The notes under the pieces: generated by a model
Told to the model about the DNA's origin: nothing
Seen by the model: only the letters and a program-made list of their open reading frames with translations
The model's database searches: none
Made by a program: the position numbers and the translations under genes
Shown here: one piece after another, positions 1-9,906 of the stretch
Layout: every line of letters begins with the position of its first letter
Position numbering within the stretch: the first letter of the stretch is position 1
NCBI GenBank assembly: GCA_003576695.1
Contig: QOZQ01000001.1
Coordinates: 310,001 to 374,000 of the forward strand
Origin: Taklimakanibacter lacteus
GTDB taxonomy: Bacteria; Pseudomonadota; Alphaproteobacteria; Rhizobiales; Aestuariivirgaceae
Length of the DNA stretch: 64,000 nt
Reading direction: 5' to 3'

Positions 1-1143
1 GGTGACGAGGGAAGCGGTGATGTGGCCGAGATTGAGGAACTGCACGCCGCCCACCGCACCCGCCTCCTCGGCAAGACCGGTGGGCAGGCCGGTGAAGGCC
101 GGCCATTGCTGCTTGTGCACGCGCTCGCCAGCCAGATCGCACATCTTGGCCAGAGCCTGGCGCAAATGATCGGCGGCGAGGGTAAGCCTTGTGGTGTCCA
201 TATTGCCGTTCGATACGGCGTTGCCGCTGATGCGATCGATGATCGGGTTGTCATTTACCGAATTGAGCTCGCTGTTCCACACATCTGCGGCTGATGCGAA
301 GACTTCCGCTGCCGCGCCATGAACCTGCGAGGCGCAGCGGAAGGAAAGGGGATCCTGCAGAAGACGCGCCTCGCCCGGTTTCCACAGGCGGCTGTCGGCG
401 AGGTAATTGCGCATGCGCAGAGCGCTGCGGCGCTGGCCCCGGCGTTTATGGGCGCGATTGGCCTCTTCCGAGATGGCGCCGAGATTGCCGCGAAATCCTT
501 CCAGCGCCACCGCGGCGGCCAGATCGAAGGCCGGCATCAGGCGTTCGGCGGAGGCCAGCGCGATGGAGCCTTGGGCGAGCGAGACCGCATTGTTGTTGAT
601 GAGGGAGAGCGTTTCCTTCGGCCTCGGCAGACCGAGCTTCTTCGCCTCGGGGCGGTTGAGCAGCCAATACGACAATTGCGCATTGGGCACGAGGTCGGAG
701 GCGCCGACCGAGCCCGAGCCATCGATCTCCGGCATCTTCGCGCTGTTGATCGCGCCCGCAATCACTTCCACCAGCTCCGGCGAGACGCCGGAGAGGCCAT
801 GGGCGAACTGGTTGGCGAGAAAGAGCAGGGCGCCGTGCACGGCCTCGGGAGGCAGAGTCGGTCCCGGCACGCGCGTCGCATGCGCCGCGACGAGCTTGGC
901 GTTATAGGCAGCCGCCGTGGCCGGATCGACCTTGAAATCCTTCTGCGAGCCGACGCCGGTGGTGATGCCATAGGCAGGACGGTTCTCTTTCAGGATGGTC
1001 TCGACGATGTCGCGCGAGGCCCTGATCGCCGCGAAGGCCGAAGGGGCGACGGAGACGGCGAGCATACCGGAAGCAGCCCGCGCGAGTTCGCGGAAATCGA
1101 GATCGTGGCCGGTGATGACGAGGGACGGCATGTGCTGGGTCAT
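1..1143 (-). CDS. HutH-like aromatic amino acid ammonia-lyase paralogue, partial, altered MIO motif
   Basis: The frame opens at ATG 1143 on the minus strand and runs without a stop off the left edge, so the C-terminus is missing. About 381 residues are visible. It is clearly of the histidine/phenylalanine ammonia-lyase fold: YGITTGVGS near residue 60, LQDPLSFRCASQ, and ELNSVNDNP. The cofactor motif, normally GSVGASGDL, reads GSVGASDL here (A148, S149, D150). The glycine of the Ala-Ser-Gly triad that cyclises to MIO is absent. It lies 8 bases after hutU, so it is probably the last gene of the hutI-hutC-hutU transcript. The family normally makes urocanate or cinnamates using MIO; whether this paralogue is catalytic cannot be told from sequence. 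The canonical hutH is at 6196. Confidence 0.88.
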   Translation of the reverse strand, partial: MTQHMPSLVITGHDLDFRELARAASGMLAVSVAPSAFAAIRASRDIVETILKENRPAYGITTGVGSQKDFKVDPATAAAYNAKLVAAHATRVPGPTLPPEAVHGALLFLANQFAHGLSGVSPELVEVIAGAINSAKMPEIDGSGSVGASDLVPNAQLSYWLLNRPEAKKLGLPRPKETLSLINNNAVSLAQGSIALASAERLMPAFDLAAAVALEGFRGNLGAISEEANRAHKRRGQRRSALRMRNYLADSRLWKPGEARLLQDPLSFRCASQVHGAAAEVFASAADVWNSELNSVNDNPIIDRISGNAVSNGNMDTTRLTLAADHLRQALAKMCDLAGERVHKQQWPAFTGLPTGLAEEAGAVGGVQFLNLGHITASLVT

Positions 1144-1151
1144 CTCTGCTC

Positions 1152-2828
1152 TCAAACGCCGATGCCGAGCGACGGCAATTTGAGGCCCTGTTCTTTCGCG
1201 CAATTGATGGCGATGTCATAGCCCGCATCGGCATGACGCATGACGCCGGTGCCCGGATCGTTCCACAGAACACGCTCGAGCCTTCGCGCCGCATCGTCCG
1301 AGCCGTCGCAGACGACGACCATGCCCGAATGCTGCGAAAAGCCCATGCCGACGCCGCCGCCATGATGCAGCGACACCCAGGTCGCGCCGCTCGCGGTGTT
1401 GAGCAGCGCATTGAGGAGCGGCCAGTCGGAAACGGCATCCGAGCCATCCATCATCGCCTCGGTCTCGCGGTTGGGCGAGGCGACCGAGCCAGAATCCAGA
1501 TGATCGCGGCCAATGACGATGGGCGCTTCGACTTCGCCGTTCTTGACCATTTCATTGAAGGCGAGGCCCAGACGATGGCGCTGGCCGAGGCCGACCCAGC
1601 AGATGCGGGCGGGAAGGCCCTGGAAGGCGATGCGCTCCCTGGCCATGTCGAGCCAGTTGTGGAGATGCGGATCATCCGGGATCAGCTCCTTCACGCGCTG
1701 GTCGGTCCTGTAGATGTCTTGCGGGTTGCCGGAGAGAGCGGCCCAGCGGAAGGGACCGATGCCGCGGCAGAAGAGCGGACGGATATAAGCCGGGACGAAG
1801 CCCGGAAAGGCGAAAGCGTCCTTGAGGCCCATATCGAGGGCGACCTGGCGGATGTTGTTGCCGTAATCGAGGGTCGGCACACCGGCCTTGTGGAAAGCGA
1901 GCATCGCCTCGACATGGACGCGCATGGATTGCTTCGCCGCCGCTTCGACGGCCTTGGGATCGGAGACGCGCTTCTCTTCCCATTCGGCAATGGTCCAGCC
2001 GGCGGGGAGATAGCCATTGACCGGATCATGCGCCGAGGTCTGGTCGGTCACCGCATCGGGCCTGATGCCGCGCTTCACCATATCCGGGAGAATCTCGGCC
2101 GCATTGCCGAGCACGCCGACCGAGATCGGCTTGCCCGCTCTGTGCGACGTGTCGATCATGGCCAGCGCTTCATCGATGCTCGAGGCCCTGGCGTCGAGAT
2201 AGCGCGTCTTCAAACGCATCTCGATGCGGGACGGCTGGCATTCAATGGCGATCATCGAGGCGCCGGCCATGGTGGCGGCGAGCGGCTGGGCGCCGCCCAT
2301 GCCGCCAAGCCCCGCGGTCAGGAACCATTTGCCCTTGAGCTTGCCGCCATAATGCTTGCGCCCGACCTCGGCGAAGGTTTCATAAGTGCCCTGCACGATG
2401 CCCTGCGTGCCGATATAGATCCACGAGCCCGCCGTCATCTGGCCGTACATCATGAGGCCCTTGCGGTCGAGCTCGTTGAAATGGTTCCAGTCGGCCCAGT
2501 GCGGCACGAGGTTGGAATTGGCGATGAGGACGCGCGGCGCATCCTTGTGGGTGCGGAAGATACCGACCGGCTTGCCCGATTGCACAAGCAAGGTCTCGTC
2601 CGCCTCGAGCGAACGCAACGACGCCGTGATGCGGTCGAAGGCTTCCCAGTTGCGGGCGGCCCGGCCAATGCCGCCATAGACCACGAGCTCCTCGGGGCGC
2701 TCGGCGACGCCCGGATCGAGATTGTTCATCAGCATGCGCAAGGGCGCCTCGGTGAGCCAGCTCTTGGCGCTGATCTTCGTGCCGGTCGGCGATGTGATGA
2801 TGCGGCTGTTGTCGCGGCGGGTGTCCAT
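1152..2828 (-). CDS. hutU: Urocanate hydratase
   Basis: The 558-residue protein has the usual length of urocanase, the second Hut enzyme, which hydrates urocanate to 4-imidazolone-5-propionate with tightly bound NAD+. The N-terminus is typical ([14 protein letters not shown], then LMNNLDP). [13 protein letters not shown] is the dinucleotide-binding region, and ARICWVGLG near the C-terminal third carries the conserved active-site cysteine. An AGGAG Shine-Dalgarno lies just upstream of ATG 2828. It is 8 bases downstream of hutC on the same strand and followed 8 bases later by the HutH-like gene, so it belongs to the leftward hut operon. Confidence 0.97.
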   Translation of the reverse strand: MDTRRDNSRIITSPTGTKISAKSWLTEAPLRMLMNNLDPGVAERPEELVVYGGIGRAARNWEAFDRITASLRSLEADETLLVQSGKPVGIFRTHKDAPRVLIANSNLVPHWADWNHFNELDRKGLMMYGQMTAGSWIYIGTQGIVQGTYETFAEVGRKHYGGKLKGKWFLTAGLGGMGGAQPLAATMAGASMIAIECQPSRIEMRLKTRYLDARASSIDEALAMIDTSHRAGKPISVGVLGNAAEILPDMVKRGIRPDAVTDQTSAHDPVNGYLPAGWTIAEWEEKRVSDPKAVEAAAKQSMRVHVEAMLAFHKAGVPTLDYGNNIRQVALDMGLKDAFAFPGFVPAYIRPLFCRGIGPFRWAALSGNPQDIYRTDQRVKELIPDDPHLHNWLDMARERIAFQGLPARICWVGLGQRHRLGLAFNEMVKNGEVEAPIVIGRDHLDSGSVASPNRETEAMMDGSDAVSDWPLLNALLNTASGATWVSLHHGGGVGMGFSQHSGMVVVCDGSDDAARRLERVLWNDPGTGVMRHADAGYDIAINCAKEQGLKLPSLGIGV

Positions 2829-2836
2829 AAAAACTC

Positions 2837-3562
2837 CTACTGGCTCAGCGTTCCGGAGGGCGATGTCTTGTAGCGGCTGTGAAGGGCATAGCGGCTGGCG
2901 GGATAGGTGAGCGTCACGACAGTGACGACATGGCCCTTGCTCCAGCTGCGCCGGTGCAGAGCAAGGCAGGGCTCATGCTCGCCGATATCGAGCAAAGCCT
3001 GCTGATCGGGCGTCGGCATGACGGCCTCGACCGTGTGCTCGAGCTCATCGACCGGCACCGCGGCGACGAGATAGCCGGTCGGCGTCACGGCCGAAAAATC
3101 CTGCTCGTTGAAGTGCGGCGCGGCGAAAGGATTCACATAGCGCTCTTCCAGCTGCACCGGCACGCCGTTCTCGCTATGCACCATCACCAGATGGAAGAGC
3201 TTTGCCGGCAGCCGGAGCTCGAATTCCTCGGTGAGCGCGGCTGAGGCTTCGATGGTCTCGCGCGTTTCGATGTGAGCGGTATGCCGGTGTCCACGCGTTG
3301 CGATCTCATCGGCGATGTTGCGCAGTTCGACGAGGCTCGAACGGGCCGGCGGCTCCTTGACGAAAGTGCCGACCCCCGGCACGCGGGAAAGGAAGCCATC
3401 GGCGGTGAGCTCGCGCAGCGCGCGGTTGGCGGTCATGCGCGAGATGCTGAAGGTCTCGACGAGCTCGTTCTCGGACGGCACGCGCATGCCGGGCGTCCAG
3501 GCGCCGGAGCGGATATGGCCGAGAATGTGCTCCTTGACCTTGGCATAAAGGGGCGCCGTCAT
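2837..3562 (-). CDS. hutC: Histidine utilisation repressor, GntR/HutC family
   Basis: The 241-residue regulator has an N-terminal winged helix (about residues 5-70, with the GntR pattern [20 protein letters not shown]) and a C-terminal UTRA ligand-binding domain (about 95-235). HutC proteins repress hut operons and are released by urocanate. The start codon overlaps the last base of the hutI stop, so the two are translationally linked. A perfect 10-base palindrome matching the HutC half-site pattern lies in the hutI/hutF divergent promoter at 4779. Autoregulation within the hutI-hutC-hutU operon is therefore likely. Confidence 0.95.
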   Translation of the reverse strand: MTAPLYAKVKEHILGHIRSGAWTPGMRVPSENELVETFSISRMTANRALRELTADGFLSRVPGVGTFVKEPPARSSLVELRNIADEIATRGHRHTAHIETRETIEASAALTEEFELRLPAKLFHLVMVHSENGVPVQLEERYVNPFAAPHFNEQDFSAVTPTGYLVAAVPVDELEHTVEAVMPTPDQQALLDIGEHEPCLALHRRSWSKGHVVTVVTLTYPASRYALHSRYKTSPSGTLSQ

Positions 3563-4758
3563 CAGAGTTTTCCCCTGATGATTTCGCCATTGCGGATCAC
3601 CGCGGCGAGGGGATTGAAGCCGAGCGGGTAGGCGAGATCACCCGGGCGCTCGGCATTCCACAGAACGAGATCGGCCTTCATGCCGGGTGCGATCCGGCCC
3701 CTGTCCTTGAAGCCCAGCGCGCGGGCGGCATTCACCGTCACGCCGCGCAAAGCTTCTTCCGGGGTGAGGCCGAAGAGGACGCAAGCCATGTTCATGGTCG
3801 CGAGCAAGGAATGGACGGGCGAGGAGCCGGGATTGAGATCGGTCGCAATGGCGATCGGCACCTTGCGGGCGCGCAGGGCGGCAACCGGCGGGTGCTGCTT
3901 CTCTTTCAGGTAGTAGAAGGCGCCGGGCAGGAGCACCGCGACGGTGCCCGATTGCGCGATGGCAACGACGCCATCCTCATCCAGATATTCGATGTGATCG
4001 ACGGAGAGCGCCCCATAGCGCGCGGCGAGAATGGCGCCGCCCAGATTGGACAATTGCTCGGCATGGAGCTTGATCGGAATGCCGAGCTTCTGTGCGGTGG
4101 CGAAGACTTTCTCCGTCTCGGCGACGGAGAAAGCGATGCCTTCGCAAAAGGCATCGACGGCGTCGGCGAGCCTGGCTTGGGCGACGGCCGGCAAGGCCTT
4201 GCCGCAGACGAGATCGACATAGGCCGCGTGATCGTCGCGATATTCGGCCGGGAAAGTATGGGCGCCCAGATAGCTCGTCACCACATCGACCGGATGCTGC
4301 TTGCCGAGCGCGCGGGCGACGCGCAGCATCTTGAGCTCTGTCTCGACATCGAGGCCATAGCCCGATTTGATCTCGATCGTGGTGACGCCTTCGGCCAGCA
4401 GGCTTTCGAGCCGGGTCGATGCCGATTTGAGCAGCTCTTCCTCGCTGGCCGCGCGGGTGGCGCGCACCGTCGAGAGGATGCCGCCACCGGCCTTGGCGAT
4501 CTCGGCATAGGAGACGCCATTGAGGCGCTGCTCGAATTCCCGGGCGCGATTGCCGCCATAGACAATGTGGGTGTGGCAGTCGATCAGGCCCGGGGTGAGG
4601 AGGCGCCCGCCGCAGTCGATCGACTGAGCCGCGGGCGCTTCCTTCCGCGCCCCGGTCCAGGCGATCCGTCCATCCTTCACCAGCACCGCGCCATCCTCGA
4701 TCAGGCCATAGGGCCCGCCTTCCGTCATCGTCGCCAGTCTGAGATTGGAAAAAAGCAT
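3562..4758 (-). CDS. hutI: Imidazolonepropionase
   Basis: This enzyme hydrolyses imidazolone-5-propionate to N-formimidoyl-L-glutamate. The open frame extends upstream to 4971, but that part overlaps hutF. The start at ATG 4758 gives 398 residues, the normal family size, beginning [10 protein letters not shown]. Amidohydrolase features are present: the metal-binding HTH (H62 and H64) in [25 protein letters not shown], and the late acidic motif [10 protein letters not shown]. It is the first gene of the leftward hut operon, transcribed from the 43-base region shared with hutF. The ribosome-binding site is weak. Confidence 0.96.
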   Translation of the reverse strand: MLFSNLRLATMTEGGPYGLIEDGAVLVKDGRIAWTGARKEAPAAQSIDCGGRLLTPGLIDCHTHIVYGGNRAREFEQRLNGVSYAEIAKAGGGILSTVRATRAASEEELLKSASTRLESLLAEGVTTIEIKSGYGLDVETELKMLRVARALGKQHPVDVVTSYLGAHTFPAEYRDDHAAYVDLVCGKALPAVAQARLADAVDAFCEGIAFSVAETEKVFATAQKLGIPIKLHAEQLSNLGGAILAARYGALSVDHIEYLDEDGVVAIAQSGTVAVLLPGAFYYLKEKQHPPVAALRARKVPIAIATDLNPGSSPVHSLLATMNMACVLFGLTPEEALRGVTVNAARALGFKDRGRIAPGMKADLVLWNAERPGDLAYPLGFNPLAAVIRNGEIIRGKL

Positions 4759-4767
4759 CGAAGCCAC

Positions 4768-4795
4768 TTGTATAAGGTTGTATATACAGTATAGT
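4768..4795 (+). promoter_or_regulatory. Candidate promoter for hutF within the divergent hut control region
   Basis: TTGTAT at 4768-4773 and TATAGT at 4790-4795 are separated by 16 bases and would serve hutF. The HutC palindrome sits inside the spacer. The predicted transcription start would fall at or next to the ATG at 4802, so the hutF message may be leaderless or nearly so. The hexamers are degenerate and the call rests on position and spacing only. Confidence 0.5.
4779..4788. promoter_or_regulatory. HutC operator palindrome
   Basis: TGTATATACA is a perfect 10-base palindrome in the 43 bases between the hutI and hutF start codons. It fits the GT-N-TA-N-AC core recognised by GntR/HutC-family repressors. 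A related half (CTTGTATA) lies at 4767-4774. One site could repress both arms because it overlaps the candidate promoters in both directions. Confidence 0.75.
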
Positions 4796-4801
4796 GAAAA
4801 G

Positions 4802-6187
4802 ATGAAACAGCGCAAGTTGAAATTCGCCTCCGCTTTGCTTTCCTCGGGCTGGGCCGAGGACGTCACGCTCACCATCGATGCCCATGGCATGATCGAAAAG
4901 GTCGAGGCCGGCAGCTCCGACAAGACCGCCAAGACCCTGAAAGGCATCGCCATTCCGGCCATGCCGAACATCCATTCGCATGCCCATCAAAGGCTGATGG
5001 CGGGGCTCGCCGAAGTGGCAGGGCCAGGGGCCGACAGCTTCTGGACCTGGCGGGAAGTGATGTATAGCTTCGCGCTCAAGCTCGGACCGGAAGATCTCGA
5101 GGCGGTCGCGGCCCAGCTCTATGTCGAGATGCTGAAGAGCGGCTCGACCATTGTCGGCGAATTCCAGTATCTGCATCACCAGCCCGATGGCTCGCCCTAT
5201 GACGAGCCGGCCGAGCTGTCGCTGCGCTGCCTTGCGGCGGCCGAGGAGGCGGGCATCGCCATCACGATGCTGCCGACGCTCTATGCCTATGGCGGCTTCG
5301 GCGGCCAGAAGCCGACAGAGGGGCAGCGGCGCTTCATCAATGATGAGACTCGCTATCTCAAAATCCTTTCGAGCCTCGACAAAGCCAGCAAGGGCCATAA
5401 TTTGCGCCAGCTCGGCATCTCGCCGCATTCGCTGCGCGCCGTGACCAGGGAGCTTCTCAACGAAGTGATCGCCGGGCTCGACCGCCTGGGGCGCAAGACA
5501 GCGCCGATCCATATCCATGTGGCGGAGCAGACCAAGGAAGTCGATGACTGCATCGCCTGGTCGAAGGGGGCGCGGCCGGTCCAGTATCTCATCGACAATT
5601 TCGCTCTGTCGCAGCGCTGGTGCGCCATCCATGCCACCCATATGACGGCGGATGAGACGGCACGCATGGCGGCCTCCGGCATGATCGCGGGGCTGTGTCC
5701 CACGACCGAAGCCAATCTGGGCGACGGCACATTCCCCGCCGATCTCTTCCTCAAGAACAAGGGCGCCATCGCCATCGGCTCCGACAGCCATATCAGCGTC
5801 AGCCCGGCGGAAGACCTGCGCCAGCTCGAATATTCGCAGCGCCTCAGGGACCGCACCCGCAATGCGCTGGCTTCCGGCCCCGGCAAATCGACGGGGCGCA
5901 CCTTGCTCGATGCGGCACTTACGGGCGGGGCCCAATCCATGGCGCAGAAGGTCGGCGCCCTGGCCCCTGGCTACCGCGCCGATATCGCCGTGCTCGATGA
6001 TGGGCATCCGGCGCTGATCGGGCGCTCGGGGGATTCGGCGCTCGATAGCTGGATATTCTCCGGCGGCAATGCCTGCATGCGCGATGTCTTCGTCGCCGGC
6101 GAACATGTGGTGCAGGAGCGTCGACATATAAGAGAAGAAGCGATCGAGAAGAAGTTCCGCGCCGCGGTGAAGCGGCTGACAAAATAG
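4802..6187 (+). CDS. hutF: Formimidoylglutamate deiminase
   Basis: The 461-residue amidohydrolase-superfamily protein converts N-formimidoyl-L-glutamate to N-formyl-L-glutamate and ammonia, the step that defines the HutF/HutG branch of histidine breakdown. Start MKQRKLKF at 4802 was chosen over the longer frame at 4745, which overlaps hutI and has no family resemblance. Metal ligands are visible in NIHSHAHQR (H58, H60), [10 protein letters not shown] and AIGSDSHIS. It is divergent from hutI and 8 bases upstream of hutH. Its partner hutG lies 7.6 kb downstream at 13794. Confidence 0.95.
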   Translation: MKQRKLKFASALLSSGWAEDVTLTIDAHGMIEKVEAGSSDKTAKTLKGIAIPAMPNIHSHAHQRLMAGLAEVAGPGADSFWTWREVMYSFALKLGPEDLEAVAAQLYVEMLKSGSTIVGEFQYLHHQPDGSPYDEPAELSLRCLAAAEEAGIAITMLPTLYAYGGFGGQKPTEGQRRFINDETRYLKILSSLDKASKGHNLRQLGISPHSLRAVTRELLNEVIAGLDRLGRKTAPIHIHVAEQTKEVDDCIAWSKGARPVQYLIDNFALSQRWCAIHATHMTADETARMAASGMIAGLCPTTEANLGDGTFPADLFLKNKGAIAIGSDSHISVSPAEDLRQLEYSQRLRDRTRNALASGPGKSTGRTLLDAALTGGAQSMAQKVGALAPGYRADIAVLDDGHPALIGRSGDSALDSWIFSGGNACMRDVFVAGEHVVQERRHIREEAIEKKFRAAVKRLTK

Positions 6188-6195
6188 GTGTTGCA

Positions 6196-7728
6196 ATGAT
6201 CCGTATCGGAGAAGGACCGCTCACCCTCGATCATGTGAGCCAGGCGCTGGCGGGGCCGGTCACGGTCGAGCTCACCGGGAAAGCGCGCGCCGCCATCACG
6301 CGGAGCGCCGAGACGGTGACGCGGCTCCTCGCCACGGGCGATGCGATCTATGGCGTCAATACCGGTTTCGGCAAGCTCGCCAAGCAGCGCATCGCGCCGG
6401 CCGATCTCTCGGCGCTGCAGATCAATATCGTGCGCTCGCATGCGGCGGGCGTCGGGGCGCCGCTCGAGCCCTCTATCGTGCGCGCCATCCTGCTGCTCAA
6501 GATCAATGCCCTGTCGCAAGGCGCCTCGGGCATCAGCCTCCAGGCGATGGATACGCTGGCGGGTCTTCTCAACCAGGACATATTGCCGGTCATTCCTGGG
6601 CAGGGCTCGGTCGGGGCCTCGGGCGACCTGGCGCCGCTCGCCCATCTCTCGCTCGTCCTCATCGGCGAGGGCGAGGCTTTCGTCAAAGGAAAGCGCGTCT
6701 CGGGCGCCGAGGCGCTCAAGGCGGCAGGCGTCTCACCGGTGCCGCTCGGCCCCAAGGAAGGGCTGGCGCTGCTCAATGGCACGCAGGTCTCGACCGCGCT
6801 GGCGCTCAACGGCCTCATCGCCGCCGAGCGCAATGCCGCGGCGGCGATCCTGGCCGGCGCCCTTTCGGTCGATGCGGTGATGGGCTCCGACACGCCCTTC
6901 GACCCGCGCATCCACAGCTTGCGGCCGCATCCCGGGCAGCAGCTCGCGGCCGGGCACTACCGCCGACTGATGCAGGGCAGCGCCATCCGCGCCTCGCATG
7001 TGACCGGCGATGAGAGGGTGCAGGATCCCTATTCCTTCCGCTGCCAGCCGCAAGTGATGGGCGCCTGCCTCGATCTCCTCGGCAATGCGGCGAAGACCCT
7101 CGTCATCGAAGCCAATGGCGTCTCCGACAATCCCCTCGTCTTCGTCGAGGACGGCGCGGTGCTGTCGGGCGGCAATTTCCATGCCGAGCCCGTCGCCTTC
7201 GCCGCCGACATCATCGCCATGGCGGTCGCCGAGATCGGCTCGATCAGCGAAAGGCGGATCGCCGCGCTCATCGATCCCACCATCTCGCTCTTGCCGCCCT
7301 TCCTCATCCGCAATCCGGGCCTCAATTCGGGCTTCATGATCCCGCAATGCACCGCAGCCGCGCTGATGAGCGAGAACAAGCAGCTTGCGCATCCCGCCAG
7401 CGTCGACAGCGTGCCGACATCCGCCAACCAGGAAGACCATGTCAGCATGGCGACCCATGGCGGAAGGCGTCTTGCGCTGATGAATGCCAATCTTGCCCGC
7501 ATCATCGCCATCGAATTGCTCGCCGCCGCCGAAGGCATCGATTTCCGCCGGCCGCTCACCTCATCGAAGCCGCTGGAGGAGACCTACGCGCTGATCCGCG
7601 GCAAGGCTGCCGCGCGCGATATCGACCGCGAATTCGCCACCGACATCGAGAGCGTCGCCGGCATGGTGGAAGCGGGGACGTTTGCGCGTTTCGCGCCCGG
7701 ACTATTGAAGGAACTTGGCGCGGCCTAG
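6196..7728 (+). CDS. hutH: Histidine ammonia-lyase, canonical
   Basis: The 510-residue enzyme deaminates L-histidine to urocanate. It has the intact MIO-forming triad in [12 protein letters not shown] (A141, S142, G143), the catalytic tyrosine loop [21 protein letters not shown], and the C-terminal [10 protein letters not shown]. It follows hutF by 8 bases with an AGGTG ribosome-binding site. Its 3' end overlaps the convergent gene at 7702 by 27 bases. It is the only one of three HutH-type proteins here with a normal cofactor motif and is probably the working histidase. Confidence 0.97.
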   Translation: MIRIGEGPLTLDHVSQALAGPVTVELTGKARAAITRSAETVTRLLATGDAIYGVNTGFGKLAKQRIAPADLSALQINIVRSHAAGVGAPLEPSIVRAILLLKINALSQGASGISLQAMDTLAGLLNQDILPVIPGQGSVGASGDLAPLAHLSLVLIGEGEAFVKGKRVSGAEALKAAGVSPVPLGPKEGLALLNGTQVSTALALNGLIAAERNAAAAILAGALSVDAVMGSDTPFDPRIHSLRPHPGQQLAAGHYRRLMQGSAIRASHVTGDERVQDPYSFRCQPQVMGACLDLLGNAAKTLVIEANGVSDNPLVFVEDGAVLSGGNFHAEPVAFAADIIAMAVAEIGSISERRIAALIDPTISLLPPFLIRNPGLNSGFMIPQCTAAALMSENKQLAHPASVDSVPTSANQEDHVSMATHGGRRLALMNANLARIIAIELLAAAEGIDFRRPLTSSKPLEETYALIRGKAAARDIDREFATDIESVAGMVEAGTFARFAPGLLKELGAA

Positions 7729-9039
7729 ACCAGCCATGCGCCTGAGACGGGCGAAGAGGTCGTGCTCGGCCATATAGGCCTTGTACTTGCGATAGGCGGG
7801 ATCAGCGCTCAGATGGCGTTCCTCGGTGCGAGCGCGCAGATAGTAGATCATATTGGCAGCGCCGAGCATGAGGCAGGATTGCAGCGCGATCGGCCAGCCG
7901 GCGCCGGCGACGAAGGGCACCGAGATCATCCACCAGCTCAGATTCTTGGCCAGATAGGCCGGATGCTTCACCCATCGATAAGGCCCTGAGGCGATGATGC
8001 CGCGATTGGTGAGATTGGAAAACCGCAGGCCGAAGATCACGGTCGACCAGACATAGATGAAGGCCAGCACCAAAATGAGGCTGCCCCACAGCACATAGAC
8101 CCAAGGCCAGGGTGCGAACACATCACCCCAGTGCAGCTTGTCGAGCTCATACTGGATATAGGGCGCCTGCGCATCGACCAGAGGCCGATAGCAGATCACG
8201 CAGATGACCCAGCCGCCGATCGTCGGCTCGACGCTCCTTATGTGATTGTCGATGACGCGCAAGGTCAGCGTATAGGCGATGGCCGCCAGCAGCACGTCGA
8301 TCAGATAGAAGAGATCGATGAGACGCGGGAAGATGTGCTCGAATGCAAGCACCGGCAGCAGCGGCGCCGTCCACATCGCTTTCAGATCATCATGCACATA
8401 GACGAACATCAGCGGGATGAAGAAGGCTTTCACCAGCCAGCCTCGCGCATGAAGGGCAAGCGCCGCCCGGTCAACCGACCTGCGTCCGATGAGGAAGGCA
8501 GCAAGCTGCGCATAGGCATCTTCGGGATCGCGTTGCCGGCGATCGACCCAGGCGATATAGAAGGGCGAAGCGACGACGACACCCGGCAGCAGATATAGGG
8601 CTGCATCCTTGAAGGGGCGGTAGAAGGCGTTGGCATATTCCGGTATGAGCGCATAGAGTGCCGCGATCACGCCAATTGTGATCCAGAAGCCGGCAAGCTT
8701 CTGGAATAGCCTTAGCCAATTGAGCGGCCGGACCGGCTGCTGCGCCAGTTCCGTGGTGGGATTGAGCTGGACGCGATAGACGAAGATATCCATGGCAAGC
8801 ATGGTGGCCGCAGATATAGCCAGCACCGCAAGCGTCTTGATATAGACAACTTCGCTCCAGTCGCGCAGAAGCACCGCGCCTGCAATGGCGGCGGTTACAC
8901 CTGCGGCACCAGTCCATAGGCTGGCTGAGTCAGGGCGTGCGGGAATCAGAGGGCGGGGGCTCTCCTGGCGGCTTCGGTCGCAAGCATGACCATCCTGGCT
9001 CCGTTGAACATCCGTCCGCCCCGGTTGCCCGATATCCAT
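7702..9039 (-). CDS. Polytopic membrane protein with C-terminal isoprenylcysteine-methyltransferase-like domain
   Basis: The 445-residue protein has an approximately 35-residue polar N-terminus followed by many hydrophobic segments. The C-terminal third has the pattern of integral membrane ICMT/phospholipid methyltransferase-type proteins: [16 protein letters not shown], then a membrane segment, then [17 protein letters not shown]. In that family these segments bind S-adenosylmethionine. The acceptor is unknown; bacterial members are rarely characterised. It starts 21 bases after the repeat-protein gene on the same strand, so the two may be co-transcribed. The start at 9039 lacks a good ribosome-binding site and is uncertain. 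Confidence 0.7.
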   Translation of the reverse strand: MDIGQPGRTDVQRSQDGHACDRSRQESPRPLIPARPDSASLWTGAAGVTAAIAGAVLLRDWSEVVYIKTLAVLAISAATMLAMDIFVYRVQLNPTTELAQQPVRPLNWLRLFQKLAGFWITIGVIAALYALIPEYANAFYRPFKDAALYLLPGVVVASPFYIAWVDRRQRDPEDAYAQLAAFLIGRRSVDRAALALHARGWLVKAFFIPLMFVYVHDDLKAMWTAPLLPVLAFEHIFPRLIDLFYLIDVLLAAIAYTLTLRVIDNHIRSVEPTIGGWVICVICYRPLVDAQAPYIQYELDKLHWGDVFAPWPWVYVLWGSLILVLAFIYVWSTVIFGLRFSNLTNRGIIASGPYRWVKHPAYLAKNLSWWMISVPFVAGAGWPIALQSCLMLGAANMIYYLRARTEERHLSADPAYRKYKAYMAEHDLFARLRRMAGLGRAKFLQ

Positions 9040-9060
9040 TTTGATTTGATCAAGCCTCGC

Positions 9061-9762
9061 CTAGCCGCCCGACGTACCGCCGCTGGTGCCGCCCGACGTA
9101 CCGCCGCTGGTGCCACCCGACGTACCGCCGCTGGTACCTCCAGAAGTGCCGCCGCTGGTGCCGCCAGACGTACCGCCGCTGGTGCCGCCACTGGTGCCAC
9201 CAGATGTGCCGCCACTCGTTTCGCCAGAAGTGCCGCCAGACGTACCGCCGCTGGTGCCGCCAGACGTACCGCCGCTGGTGCCGCCACTGGTGCCACCAGA
9301 TGTGCCGCCACTCGTTTCGCCAGAAGTGCCGCCAGACGTACCGCCGCTGGTGCCGCCACTGGTGCCACCAGATGTGCCGCCACTCGTTTCGCCAGAAGTG
9401 CCGCCACTCGTGCCGCCAGATGTGCCGCCGCTCGTGCCACCAGAAGTGCCGCCACTCGTGCCGCCAGAAGTGCTGCCGCTCGTGCCGCCAGAAGTGCCGC
9501 CGCTGGTACCGCCAGATGTACCGCCGCTAGTTTGCCCGGAGGTGCCGCCACTCGTAGTTCCAGATTCTCCAGAGTTCCGTCCAGTGACTGAGTGGGATTT
9601 CTGTTGATTACTCAGATCCGAATGGTCGGTGCCGCCACAATGTTCTTTCTTCTCCGAGCACGGATTGAAGGCCGCTTCGGTCCTCGCAACCAGCTGTGGC
9701 AAACCTACGATGGCCACGGTCGCTGCCGCCGCCACTCCGATGAAATAGATCGCCGTCTTCAT
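9061..9762 (-). CDS. Exported low-complexity protein with about 41 TSGX tetrapeptide repeats
   Basis: The start at ATG 9762 (MKTAIYFIGV) is set by a GGGAGG Shine-Dalgarno 4-5 bases upstream; the open frame itself begins further upstream at 9858. The 233-residue product has a lysine-containing, hydrophobic N-terminus (residues 3-25) that looks like a signal sequence or anchor. A short polar linker with two cysteines (C35, C42) follows, then residues 70-233 consist solely of TSG plus G, or rarely E, Q or S. No functional domain is visible. Serine- and threonine-rich repeats of this sort often occur in surface or matrix proteins, but that is only an analogy. Confidence 0.75.
   Translation of the reverse strand: MKTAIYFIGVAAAATVAIVGLPQLVARTEAAFNPCSEKKEHCGGTDHSDLSNQQKSHSVTGRNSGESGTTSGGTSGQTSGGTSGGTSGGTSGGTSGSTSGGTSGGTSGGTSGGTSGGTSGGTSGETSGGTSGGTSGGTSGGTSGGTSGETSGGTSGGTSGGTSGGTSGGTSGGTSGGTSGETSGGTSGGTSGGTSGGTSGGTSGGTSGGTSGGTSGGTSGGTSGGTSGGTSGG
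9064..9555 (-). repeat. 12-bp tandem repeat array, about 41 units
   Basis: The coding repeat consists of 12-base units encoding Thr-Ser-Gly-X. Third-position variation separates the units. A higher-order pattern is visible: the unit encoding Glu-Thr-Ser-Gly (plus-strand CGTTTCGCC) recurs at 9217, 9313 and 9385, spaced 96 and 72 bases apart, both multiples of 12. Block duplication on top of unit duplication is the simplest reading. Changes in copy number stay in frame. Confidence 0.93.
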
Positions 9763-9850
9763 GAAACCTCCCTGGCAAGAGTCCGGCAGATGCGCATCGC
9801 GCCGCCGGAAACCACATTGGTTCAGCCCCAATGCGGAAAATCTGCCGGGA

Positions 9851-9896
9851 AATTGCAAGGCCGCCTAGCATCATATGATGCTAGGCGAGTGCAATT
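9851..9896 (-). terminator. Strong palindromic hairpin after the LuxR-type gene
   Basis: A perfect 26-base palindrome occupies 9862-9887 (arms CGCCTAGCATCAT/ATGATGCTAGGCG). It is flanked by outer complementary arms AATTGCA (9851) and TGCAATT (9890). It lies 10 bases beyond the stop of the leftward LuxR-type gene and upstream of the repeat-protein gene. The likely role is a terminator. A symmetric regulator site is an alternative, given the perfect dyad. Confidence 0.65.
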
Positions 9897-9906
9897 TTAT
9901 GGGTTG

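Noticed and set aside
902-1447. 181-residue minus-strand frame with several methionines
   Set aside because: Frame-shifted shadow of hutU and the HutH-like gene; it contains no domain.
1233-2873. 546-residue plus-strand open frame
   Set aside because: Antisense of hutU; the minus strand encodes a full-length urocanase.
3977-6196. 739-residue minus-strand open frame over hutF
   Set aside because: It is antisense to hutF with a composition typical of shadow frames and overlaps hutI; hutF has catalytic motifs on the opposite strand.
9064-9555. CRISPR array
   Set aside because: The units are contiguous 12-base coding repeats without spacers.
8986-9607. Open frames on the plus strand across the repeat array
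   Set aside because: They exist only because a 12-base repeat without stop codons is open in several frames; the minus-strand frame has a Shine-Dalgarno and a signal sequence.
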